From contig JAFNZQ010000224.1 in assembly GCA_017382775.1 (NCBI GenBank), positions 1 to 10,651 on the forward strand: DNA of 10,651 nt, given 5' to 3'. Every line of letters begins with the position of its first letter. Positions within the stretch are counted from its first letter, which is position 1. The notes beneath the pieces were generated by a model that was not told where the DNA came from, ran no database searches, and worked only from the letters and a program-made list of their open reading frames with translations. Positions 1-6,055 of this stretch are shown here, one piece after another. The DNA comes from Spirochaetaceae bacterium. GTDB taxonomy: Bacteria; Spirochaetota; Spirochaetia; Treponematales; Treponemataceae. The position numbers and the translations under genes are program-made.

Positions 1-487
1 CATTTTTGTCCTCAAATTTGAAATTACCGGATTTTCCGCCGGTTTTTTCCACTAAATGTATTTCCCCCAAGGTCATTGATTTGTCAACGGCCTTGCACAT
101 ATCGTAAATTGTCAAAAGCGTTACGGACACTCCGGTAAGGGCCTCCATTTCCACCCCGGTTTGTCCCGCTGCCTGAACCGTACAAAGGGCGGTGACGGAA
201 CATTCTTCTTCGTTAATCTGAAAGTCCACCGAGGCTTTTTGCAACAAAAGGGTGTGGCATAGGGGGATGAGGTGCGGCGTTTCCTTGGTGGCACTTATTC
301 CCGCAATGCGAGCCACCGCCAACACATCACCTTTTTTCGTGTTTCCCTGTTGAATGAGTTTCAAAATTTCCGGAGAAACAAAGATTTTTCCGGTGGCCAC
401 GGCCCGTCTTTGGGTGACGGATTTTTCGCTCACATCCACCATTATGGCTTCGCCCTGTCCGTTGAAGTGGGAAAATTTATTGTCCAT
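1..487 (-). CDS. moaC: Cyclic pyranopterin monophosphate synthase MoaC (3' end outside window)
   Basis: MoaC makes cyclic pyranopterin monophosphate from the cyclic nucleotide formed by MoaA, in the first stage of cytoplasmic molybdenum cofactor synthesis. Translating the minus strand from the ATG at 487 gives 162 codons with no stop before the edge, about the full family length (E. coli 161). Family signatures are clear: GEAIMVDVS (12-20), KKGDV (51-55), IPLCH with His78, TGVEMEAL with Glu113 and Glu115, IYDMCKAV with Asp129 and Lys132, and GGKSG (150-154). These match the E. coli active-site Lys51, His77, Glu112, Glu114, Asp128 and Lys131. No Shine-Dalgarno sequence precedes the ATG, while a promoter -10 box ends seven bases upstream, so the mRNA may be leaderless. 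At the edge the bases read GAGGA-5 nt-ATG in another frame, so a following gene may start here, overlapping the end of moaC. Only the last residues are unseen. Confidence 0.95.
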   Translation of the reverse strand, partial: MDNKFSHFNGQGEAIMVDVSEKSVTQRRAVATGKIFVSPEILKLIQQGNTKKGDVLAVARIAGISATKETPHLIPLCHTLLLQKASVDFQINEEECSVTALCTVQAAGQTGVEMEALTGVSVTLLTIYDMCKAVDKSMTLGEIHLVEKTGGKSGNFKFEDKN

Positions 488-494
488 GGGTGCA

Positions 495-523
495 ATTTTA
501 TGGGAAAAAACGGTTTTTGTCAA
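495..523 (-). promoter_or_regulatory. Predicted sigma70-type promoter of moaC (leaderless arrangement)
   Basis: On the minus strand, TTGACA (523-518) is separated by 17 bases from TAAAAT (500-495): a perfect -35 and a 5/6 -10 at ideal spacing. Only seven bases lie between the -10 and the moaC ATG, so transcription should start at or one base before the A of the start codon. The seven bases contain no ribosome-binding site. Confidence 0.7.
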
Positions 524-593
524 GTATTTTTTTCAGTAAAAGAAAAATTTTCCGAGACTCAATTTAAAAAAAAGGATTTTTTTTGAAAATCTA

Positions 594-622
594 TTGACAA
601 AGAAATAAAAATGTAGTACAAT
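594..622 (+). promoter_or_regulatory. Predicted sigma70-type promoter of rho-rpmE
   Basis: TTGACA (594-599), a 17-base spacer and TACAAT (617-622) make a near-consensus promoter. The start site should fall near 629, giving a leader of about 73 bases before the rho ATG. Just upstream is A/T-tract DNA with the small inverted repeat GATTTT (575-580)/AAAATC (586-591), which could act as an UP element. A 10-bp palindrome CGTATATACG (627-636) covers the predicted start site. The leader is U-rich and C-poor, so it does not look like a classical rut region. Confidence 0.8.
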
Positions 623-701
623 GAGGCGTATATACGAGTATGTCATTTTTTGTTTTTTGTAACAAAGTCGAAAATTCTTTTTTTTAATCTTGGAGAAAAA
701 A

Positions 702-2177
702 ATGGAAGGCGAACAAACCGGTTTAGCCGGAGAAATGCTTGCGGAAGTTGCGGTTGCCCCCGAAAGACCTAAAAGAGTGGTGCGCAAGGTACGCAAAGCT
801 CCTGAAAAAACCGAAGAGCCGGAGATTCCGGTTGAACCTCAACAACCTGTAACGGAACGTGCAGATAGTTTTGAAGAAAATATAAATGGTGATTCTCAAC
901 CCCGCATGGTTATGAATGATTTAATTCTGAGAAGCATGCAGGAGTTGCGGGATTTAGCAGCCCAGTACGGTGTTTCACGGGAAGATTTGGCCCCTATGAA
1001 AAAACAGGATGTAATCCTGTGCATTTTGAAACGTCATGTGGAACACGGGGGTTCCATTTTCGGATCAGGTGCCTTGGAAATTACCGAAACGGGATACGGA
1101 TTTTTGCGTTCTCCCCAAAACAACTATTTGCCCGGTCCCAACGATATTTACATTTCTCCGGCGCAGATTCGCCTGTTTAACCTTAAAACCGGCGACACCG
1201 TTTTCGGCCAGATTCGCACACCGAAAGAAAACAGCAACACCGAAAAATACTTTGCCATTTTGCGAGTGGAAACCGTCAACTTTGACGATCCCAGAGTGGC
1301 ACAGACTCGAATTCCCTTTGAGAATTTGACTGCGCTCTATCCCGATGAAAAAATCAATTTGGAAACGGAAAATCCCGAAATTGCCAACCGTGTGATGAAC
1401 CTCTTTTGTCCCATCGGAAAAGGTCAGCGTTCTCTCATTGTGGCACCGCCCAAGGCCGGAAAAACAATTTTGATGCAGAAAGTGGCCAACGCCATTATTG
1501 CCAATCACCCGGAAGTGTACCTCATTGTGTTGCTCATTGACGAGCGTCCGGAAGAGGTTACGGATATGGAACGCAGCATTAACGCCGAGGTTATTTCCTC
1601 AACCTTTGACGAACAGGCCACTCGCCACGTTCAGGTTGCGGAAATGGTTTTGGAAAAGGCCAAACGATTGGTTGAACACAAACGGGATGTGGTTATTTTC
1701 TTGGATTCCATAACCCGGTTGGCTCGTGCATACAACCAAACCGTTCCCACTTCGGGAAAGGTTCTTTCCGGCGGTGTGGATTCCAACGCATTGCATAAGC
1801 CGAAACGGTTTTTCGGTGCTGCTCGTAACATCGAAGAAGGCGGCAGTTTGACAATTATTTCCACCGCCCTTATTGAGACCGGAAGTCGAATGGACGAGGT
1901 TATTTTCGAAGAATTCAAAGGCACGGGAAACATGGAAATCAACCTTTCCCGCAAACTTGCCGATCGCCGCATCTTCCCTGCCTTCGACGTCAAGAAATCC
2001 GGCACACGCAAGGAAGAAATGCTCTTAACGGAAGAAGAGTTGGCCAAAGTATGGCTCTTGCGTAAGGTTATCAGCCCCATGGATGAAGCAGAAGTTATGG
2101 AACTTCTCATCGATAAAATGAAGAAAACAAAAAATAACGAAGCCTTTTTGCGTTCAATGAACACAATGGGTGAGTGA
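702..2177 (+). CDS. rho: Transcription termination factor Rho
   Basis: Rho is the hexameric RNA-dependent ATPase that binds nascent RNA and releases RNA polymerase. The product is 491 residues, longer than E. coli Rho (419) because of a charged, low-complexity N-terminal extension of about 70 residues rich in Lys, Arg, Glu and Pro. Then come the Rho N-terminal helical domain (about 75-115), the cold-shock-like RNA-binding domain (about 118-190, with GYGFLRS), and the RecA-type ATPase. The ATPase has Walker A APPKAGKT (248-255), the [10 protein letters not shown] segment (280-289), Walker [11 protein letters not shown] (330-339), the Q-loop around LSGGVD (355-360) and the R-loop [14 protein letters not shown] (405-418). 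I chose ATG 702 over the in-frame TTG at 690 because GGAG at 692-695 then sits six bases upstream as the ribosome-binding site. rpmE follows after 14 bases. All catalytic motifs are intact. Confidence 0.98.
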   Translation: MEGEQTGLAGEMLAEVAVAPERPKRVVRKVRKAPEKTEEPEIPVEPQQPVTERADSFEENINGDSQPRMVMNDLILRSMQELRDLAAQYGVSREDLAPMKKQDVILCILKRHVEHGGSIFGSGALEITETGYGFLRSPQNNYLPGPNDIYISPAQIRLFNLKTGDTVFGQIRTPKENSNTEKYFAILRVETVNFDDPRVAQTRIPFENLTALYPDEKINLETENPEIANRVMNLFCPIGKGQRSLIVAPPKAGKTILMQKVANAIIANHPEVYLIVLLIDERPEEVTDMERSINAEVISSTFDEQATRHVQVAEMVLEKAKRLVEHKRDVVIFLDSITRLARAYNQTVPTSGKVLSGGVDSNALHKPKRFFGAARNIEEGGSLTIISTALIETGSRMDEVIFEEFKGTGNMEINLSRKLADRRIFPAFDVKKSGTRKEEMLLTEEELAKVWLLRKVISPMDEAEVMELLIDKMKKTKNNEAFLRSMNTMGE

Positions 2178-2191
2178 AATAGGAGTGAGTG

Positions 2192-2392
2192 ATGAAAAAA
2201 GATTTGCATCCGGAGTATTTCGACACAAAGATTACTTGTGCCTGCGGAAATGTTATCGAAACCCGTTCAACGGTGAAAGACATCAAGGTGGAAATTTGTT
2301 CCGCCTGTCATCCCTTCTTTACGGGAAAACAGAAACTTGTTGATACAGCAGGACGTATCGAGAAGTTCAACAAGCGCTATAACATTAAATAG
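2192..2392 (+). CDS. rpmE: Large ribosomal subunit protein bL31, zinc-binding form
   Basis: This 66-residue protein is bL31, which sits at the intersubunit bridge of the ribosome. It begins [10 protein letters not shown], and CxC (Cys16, Cys18) with CSAC (Cys36, Cys39) forms the four-cysteine zinc site of the C+ type that is typically expressed in zinc-replete cells. The family hallmark HPFFTGKQK follows, then [10 protein letters not shown] at the C terminus. ATG 2192 is preferred over the in-frame GTG at 2189, because AGGAG at 2181-2185 is six bases upstream of the ATG. It lies 14 bases after the rho stop, so the two are almost certainly one transcript; the rho-rpmE order is common in bacteria. 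Confidence 0.97.
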   Translation: MKKDLHPEYFDTKITCACGNVIETRSTVKDIKVEICSACHPFFTGKQKLVDTAGRIEKFNKRYNIK

Positions 2393-2400
2393 GCAACCAT

Positions 2401-2440
2401 TGTCGTTGGTGATTGCACATTGGTGTAATTACCAACGATG
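2401..2440 (+). terminator. Long hairpin after rpmE, possible terminator without a strong U-tract
   Basis: Bases 2404-2418 pair with 2423-2437 in an uninterrupted 15-bp stem containing two G-U pairs, closed by the four-base loop ATTG. Three weaker pairs (one A-U, two G-U) extend it to 2401/2440. It starts nine bases after the rpmE stop. Only the short, broken T run TTATTT follows, which is poor for an intrinsic terminator. It may be a weak terminator or an RNA 3'-end stabiliser. Confidence 0.5.
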
Positions 2441-2487
2441 TTATTTAAAATAGTTAATTTCATAAAGTAAGAGAAAAAAAATGCCGA

Positions 2488-2493
2488 TATAAT
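2488..2493 (+). promoter_or_regulatory. Possible -10 box upstream of the lipoprotein/barrel operon
   Basis: A perfect TATAAT lies 69 bases before the ATG at 2562. No convincing -35 lies 16-18 bases upstream and there is no extended TG motif, so this is only a candidate. If used, the leader would hold an inverted repeat (2508-2516/2536-2544) just ahead of the ribosome-binding site. Confidence 0.3.
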
Positions 2494-2507
2494 AGTAATT
2501 GTCATAA

Positions 2508-2544
2508 AATGTAACTTGGCGGAAATGTTTTTTTTAGTTACATT
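2508..2544 (+). repeat. Inverted repeat in the leader of the lipoprotein gene
   Basis: AATGTAACT (2508-2516) and AGTTACATT (2536-2544) are perfect inverted copies of 9 bp separated by 19 bases that include a run of eight T. In RNA this could form a hairpin ending seven bases before the TAGGTG ribosome-binding site (from 2552). In DNA it could be a repressor site. No riboswitch class is recognisable. Confidence 0.4.
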
Positions 2545-2561
2545 ATTATGGTAGGTGCGTT

Positions 2562-3392
2562 ATGAATAAGTTTTTTAGTTTGTTGATTTTTCTCTTCTCT
2601 CTTCTCATTTCAACATGTGCAAATTTTTTCGCGCCTTTTGAGACTTCCTTGATTCAGCAAACTTCCCGTATTGGATTGATTTCATCTCAGTCCACAATTC
2701 CCGAAATTCTCGCAGTTATGGACACCATTGAAGGGCAACAGTATGAAATGCGGGTGAGGCTTTTGAACCAGCTGGCTATCCGTGCCGGTTCGGAAATGCA
2801 CATCATTGAAGCCCTGCCCTATGAACAGCGTTCTCTCATTTTGAATACGGCCGCAGCAACTATTTTTAATTTGAAATCCTGCGGAATGGCATATAAATAT
2901 TTTCTTGAACAAGATACTGCTATCAATATGCTTGAAACTCTTGTGTCAAATATGAATAAGTCCGTGAGTCTTGACTTGGTGGCCGTTTTGTTGTCCGCTG
3001 AGGATATGCTCTATTGGGAAAATTTGCAAGTGATATTTCTTGCGGCTTTCGGTGGTATCATAAGCGAATTGGCCGTTCAGTCCGACTATGCCAACGAGGC
3101 CGAATTGGTTCAGGCTTTGGTTTCGGCCTTTCAAGCCACCAACATTCCGAATATGGAAAATTTTGACGTAAATGCACGCATCGATGCAATTTTTAAGGAA
3201 TTGGGAAAAAGTTTAAGGTATGCTCCGGATAACTACACAAAGGAAGAAATTATGCGACCTCTGTTTTTCGCAATTTTGTTCCTTAATACCGGTAACCGAC
3301 CCGATCTCAATTCATTTATGGTCGCCGGAGCACCCGCTACGGAATGGTTTTTTAAGATTTATTACTTAATACATGGGGATATTCGCCAGTGA
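2562..3392 (+). CDS. Exported helical protein, putative lipoprotein, function unknown
   Basis: I do not recognise a family for this 276-residue protein. Residues 1-22 form a Sec signal: a lysine near the start, then a very hydrophobic stretch ending LLISTCANFF. Cys19 could be lipidated under the loose spirochetal lipobox, although Thr at -1 is unusual; cleavage by signal peptidase I after Ala20 is the alternative. The mature part looks mostly alpha-helical, with several short hydrophobic segments (around 85-105, 150-170 and 235-250) but no obvious repeat or catalytic motif. A TAGGTG ribosome-binding site precedes the ATG. The stop overlaps the start of the barrel gene (GTGA), so the two are translationally coupled and probably act together at the cell envelope, perhaps as barrel and periplasmic or lipoprotein partner (inference). 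Confidence 0.75.
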   Translation: MNKFFSLLIFLFSLLISTCANFFAPFETSLIQQTSRIGLISSQSTIPEILAVMDTIEGQQYEMRVRLLNQLAIRAGSEMHIIEALPYEQRSLILNTAAATIFNLKSCGMAYKYFLEQDTAINMLETLVSNMNKSVSLDLVAVLLSAEDMLYWENLQVIFLAAFGGIISELAVQSDYANEAELVQALVSAFQATNIPNMENFDVNARIDAIFKELGKSLRYAPDNYTKEEIMRPLFFAILFLNTGNRPDLNSFMVAGAPATEWFFKIYYLIHGDIRQ

Positions 3393-4576
3393 TAAAAAGG
3401 ACGACAATAATCGCGATTTTCCTTCTTCTTCTACCGCCTGCTTTTTCGGTGACCTACGCCCCACATTTCCCGGCTCTGTCTGTACCCGGCGCTCGTGCTA
3501 TGGGCGGTCCCTTCGTCACCGATGATGATACAGCCTATTGTATGATTACCAATCCCGCGATTATTTCCGGCGTCATCCATACGGGTATTTTGCCCAGGGC
3601 TTCCGCCACGCTGTCCGGTCCCATTGCAACATTTCTTTCAGCCAGTAGCGGCGAAAACGTGGATCAGCCACTGGCAAAGGCCATTACCAGTATTGTTTCC
3701 ACTCAGGGACGATTGTTCATGAGTGCCGATGCTGTTTTGCCCTTGAATTTCGGAAATATTATTCAGAAAGACAAAGTGAGTTTTGGCTGGGGCGTTTTTA
3801 ACACCGTGTACGGAAGCATCAAAATGCCCAGTCTTATTTACGGCGACGTGAATGTGGGTTTCGATGTAACCGGAACCTACGCAATGGCCTTTAAGATTCT
3901 TAAAAATGAACTCCATTTGTTCTCGTTGGGATTTTCCGCCAACCTGTTTGTCCAGGTTGATGCAGCCCATCACGGTGTTCCCCTGGACGTTTTGTCATTT
4001 TATTGGGACATTCCCACCTATTTGAATGTGGGACTTGGTGTGGATTTGGGACTTTTTTACAAGTATTCCAACACTTTTATGTTGGCCCTTGTTATTGATA
4101 ATGCCGTTGTTCCCACATTGTCCATACCCTTTACCAGCGGAACGATTTTGCAGTTTACTCCCGCCGGATCTATGCAGTTTTATTTACTGCCCTTGAATGT
4201 TAAACTTGGTATTGGCGTCGACTTGCCGGTGGAGTGGGGACGAAAAATCATTTCCCGATGGCGCGTCTTTGTTGATGTTGACAATCTTGTTACCCAAAGT
4301 GCTGATGGTTCCGGAAAGATTCTCAGTACCTTTATGTATATGACCGATCTCAATGCCCGACACCCTCTGTTGTGTCTATCCGCCGGAATGCAAATTAAAG
4401 TTTACGACGTAATTGACGTCCGCGTTGGAATAAAAGAAATGCTTCCCTCCATTGGTGTGGGCTTCGATTTGAATCCAATGTTGCTGGATATATCCATATA
4501 CGGCAGCGAATTATCTAACGAAATTGGAGGAAACCCACAGGGCAATGTGAGCGTTTCCCTCTCATTTTACTACTAA
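3389..4576 (+). CDS. Outer-membrane beta-barrel protein, FadL/UPF0164-like
   Basis: This 395-residue protein has a signal peptide (about 1-20). Near the mature N terminus, PGARAMGGPFVTDDDTAYCMITNPA strongly resembles the start of FadL-type transporters and related treponemal outer-membrane proteins, which carry a GARAMGMGGAF...NPA pattern. The rest alternates polar and hydrophobic residues in short, glycine- and aromatic-rich strands typical of a 12-16-strand barrel, and it ends in the aromatic motif SLSFYY recognised by BAM. FadL-family barrels import hydrophobic molecules; no substrate can be named here. The start is GTG at 3389, sharing four bases with the preceding stop. Its last 15 bases are also the last 15 bases of the convergent TlpA-like gene. 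The barrel assignment is good, the exact family less sure. Confidence 0.75.
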   Translation: MIKRTTIIAIFLLLLPPAFSVTYAPHFPALSVPGARAMGGPFVTDDDTAYCMITNPAIISGVIHTGILPRASATLSGPIATFLSASSGENVDQPLAKAITSIVSTQGRLFMSADAVLPLNFGNIIQKDKVSFGWGVFNTVYGSIKMPSLIYGDVNVGFDVTGTYAMAFKILKNELHLFSLGFSANLFVQVDAAHHGVPLDVLSFYWDIPTYLNVGLGVDLGLFYKYSNTFMLALVIDNAVVPTLSIPFTSGTILQFTPAGSMQFYLLPLNVKLGIGVDLPVEWGRKIISRWRVFVDVDNLVTQSADGSGKILSTFMYMTDLNARHPLLCLSAGMQIKVYDVIDVRVGIKEMLPSIGVGFDLNPMLLDISIYGSELSNEIGGNPQGNVSVSLSFYY

Positions 4577-5044
4577 TAATTTTTCAAAATCCCCTTCTCG
4601 CATTCCGCCAATGTGGTGGGCCTTTATTTTGTTGTCTTTCCCGATGAGAAAGGTTTGTGGAATGGCGTAGATTTTGTAGTCGGTGGAAACCTTTCCGGCC
4701 AAATCGTAAAGAATAGTGAAGGTGTATTTGTTCCGTTTGAGGAATCCTTCCACAGTGGATATGTTTTCCCCGGAATTGATTGCAACCACGGTTACCTTGT
4801 CGGCATTTTTGTCTGCAAATTTTTGCAAATCCGGCATTTCTCCCACGCAGGGAGGACACCAGGTTGCCCAAAAGTTTATAATAACGGGCTTGTTTTTGGT
4901 AAGATCGCTTAGCTTAACGGTTTTTCCGGAGGTGGAGGTGAGGGAAAAATCGGGAGCCACATCACCAACCTTTAATTCAGCCTGGGCCGAAATCACCACG
5001 GGAAAAATCAACACCAACAGGGCGGATAAAAAAGCACGTTTCAT
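4562..5044 (-). CDS. TlpA/ResA-like thiol-disulfide oxidoreductase, exported
   Basis: This 160-residue thioredoxin-fold protein has a signal peptide cleaved probably after ISA (residue 20), so it acts outside the cytoplasmic membrane. The order fits the AhpC/TSA-Redoxin TlpA group: GDVAPDFSLTSTSG (27-40), the active site WCPPC (Cys63, Cys66), VVAINSGE (87-93), and cis-proline Pro129 in AIPQTFLIG. Such proteins reduce disulfides in apocytochromes or other exported proteins and draw electrons from a membrane donor. The start is firm: AGGAGG lies six bases upstream and overlaps the stop of the 4Fe-4S membrane protein gene. That neighbour could supply the electrons (inference). The 3' end overlaps the convergent barrel gene by 15 bases. 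Confidence 0.93.
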   Translation of the reverse strand: MKRAFLSALLVLIFPVVISAQAELKVGDVAPDFSLTSTSGKTVKLSDLTKNKPVIINFWATWCPPCVGEMPDLQKFADKNADKVTVVAINSGENISTVEGFLKRNKYTFTILYDLAGKVSTDYKIYAIPQTFLIGKDNKIKAHHIGGMREGDFEKLLVVK

Positions 5045-5050
5045 CTAATA

Positions 5051-5056
5051 CCTCCT
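5051..5056 (-). promoter_or_regulatory. Consensus ribosome-binding site of the TlpA-like gene
   Basis: AGGAGG lies six bases from the ATG at 5044. Its first two bases are the last two bases of the upstream gene's TAG stop, so terminating and initiating ribosomes meet at the same site. Confidence 0.8.
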
Positions 5057-5867
5057 AGTTTATTGCATGAAAATTACATGCGTTTTTACATTTATTGCAT
5101 CGAATACATTCGGAATCGTTTATTTTCAAGCAGTTCATTTCACAGGAAGCGACACATGCACCGCATCCGGTACATTTTTCTTCCATTACTTTAACGTTGG
5201 CAAGGCAGAACCGGTTAAAAAGTCCGTAAATTGCCCCCAACGGACATAGGAATTTACAAAAAGGTCGTAGTATCATAACCGATAATACAAGTATTGTCAA
5301 GGTTACGCAAATTTTTATCCAAAAATAAATTCCCAAAGATGCGCGAATTTGGGAATTTACTGCGGAAATGGGAATGGCCCCTTGGAGAATTCCCTGGGGA
5401 CAAATAAATTTGCAAAAGGCAGGTAGTGTCATAAAATTTAGGGATGTGATTGCGGGAATTGCCACAACAAAAATGGCCAGAATAAAGTACTTTATCTTAG
5501 AAGCCTCTTGGGGAATAAGACGGTTGTTAAATTTTTTTCCGGGGATTTTATGCAGCAAATCCTGCAAAAGGCCGAAGGGGCAGAAAAAACCGCAAATTTT
5601 ACGACCTAGGAGTATGGAAAATGCCAAAATAATTCCTGCAACATAGGCCAATGTTCCCAAATCCCCGAAGCAACTTTGCAGACTTCCCAAAGGGCAAGCA
5701 AAAACGGCTGCGGGACAGGAATAGCAATTAAGGCCCGGTGCACAAAGGAATTTGGTCTTTCCCTTATACAAAAAACCGGTGGCAAAATTGTGTACATAAC
5801 AGTTTGAAGCAAAGGTCCAAAAAAACTGGGTTGCAATTCGTTTGTGTTTGGCCAAAAAATCCTTCAT
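5055..5867 (-). CDS. Polytopic membrane 4Fe-4S protein, NapH/CcoG-like polyferredoxin
   Basis: This 270-residue protein has about five hydrophobic segments and many cysteines. An N-terminal loop holds Cys42, Cys48, Cys51 and Cys58 (CAPGLNCYSC...ACPLG). Three membrane-edge CxxxCP motifs follow: CGFFCPFG (Cys92, Cys96), CKFICPQG (Cys152, Cys156) and CKFLCPLG (Cys204, Cys208). The C terminus is a two-cluster ferredoxin: CTGCGACVASC (Cys232, 235, 238, 242) and CIRCNKCKNAC (Cys254, 257, 260, 264). This is the layout of NapH/NosR/CcoG-like proteins that move electrons across or along the membrane. Lying between a CxxC mini-protein and a TlpA-like thioredoxin, it plausibly passes low-potential electrons to exported thiols (inference). 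The ATG at 5867 follows GGGGTGA and lies one base after the preceding stop. Confidence 0.88.
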   Translation of the reverse strand: MKDFLAKHKRIATQFFWTFASNCYVHNFATGFLYKGKTKFLCAPGLNCYSCPAAVFACPLGSLQSCFGDLGTLAYVAGIILAFSILLGRKICGFFCPFGLLQDLLHKIPGKKFNNRLIPQEASKIKYFILAIFVVAIPAITSLNFMTLPAFCKFICPQGILQGAIPISAVNSQIRASLGIYFWIKICVTLTILVLSVMILRPFCKFLCPLGAIYGLFNRFCLANVKVMEEKCTGCGACVASCEMNCLKINDSECIRCNKCKNACNFHAIN

Positions 5868-5868
5868 T

Positions 5869-6042
5869 TCACCCCAATCCTATACATTCCATACAGATGA
5901 AAACCGCTTTTTGCCAAACACTCCGGGGGTTTCCGAAGCCGATTCCCAACAAAATGAGGATAATCGCCACCATCAGGAGTGAAAAAGTAATTTTTGGAGA
6001 ATTTTTTTTTGCTAAAATATTTTTTGTTTTCGAATCTTCCAT
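5869..6042 (-). CDS. 57-residue single-TM protein with C-terminal CxxC (CD1871A-type)
   Basis: This short gene reads cleanly on the minus strand from ATG 6042 to TGA 5869. It has a Lys-rich cytoplasmic head (about 1-17), one strongly hydrophobic segment (about 18-36), and the tail KAVFICMECIGLG with Cys50 and Cys53. The ending ICxECIGxG and the one-TM layout match the small CD1871A family of CxxC proteins known from Clostridioides, which I recall as encoded beside 4Fe-4S and thioredoxin-like proteins; the motif match is from memory. GGAG lies eight bases upstream of the ATG. Thirteen bases separate it from the upstream stop, and one base separates its stop from the next start, so it is translated within the operon. 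It may be a thiol relay or metal-binding partner of the neighbouring polyferredoxin (inference). Confidence 0.85.
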   Translation of the reverse strand: MEDSKTKNILAKKNSPKITFSLLMVAIILILLGIGFGNPRSVWQKAVFICMECIGLG

Positions 6043-6055
6043 TTTTTTTTCTCCG

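Noticed and set aside
272..586. Plus-strand open frames over moaC
   Set aside because: They are antisense to a clear MoaC frame with all catalytic residues, and their own translations resemble no protein family.
524..593. T/A homopolymer runs between the moaC and rho promoters as an intrinsic terminator
   Set aside because: The runs lie between two divergent promoters and have no GC-rich stem, so they fit A/T-rich UP-element DNA better.
690..701. TTG start for rho four codons upstream
   Set aside because: Using it would place the GGAG ribosome-binding site inside the gene. ATG 702 has this site at the right distance.
1631..2209. 192-codon open frame antisense to rho
   Set aside because: It is a shadow of the rho coding frame: no ribosome-binding site, no recognisable domain, and rho is strongly conserved on the other strand.
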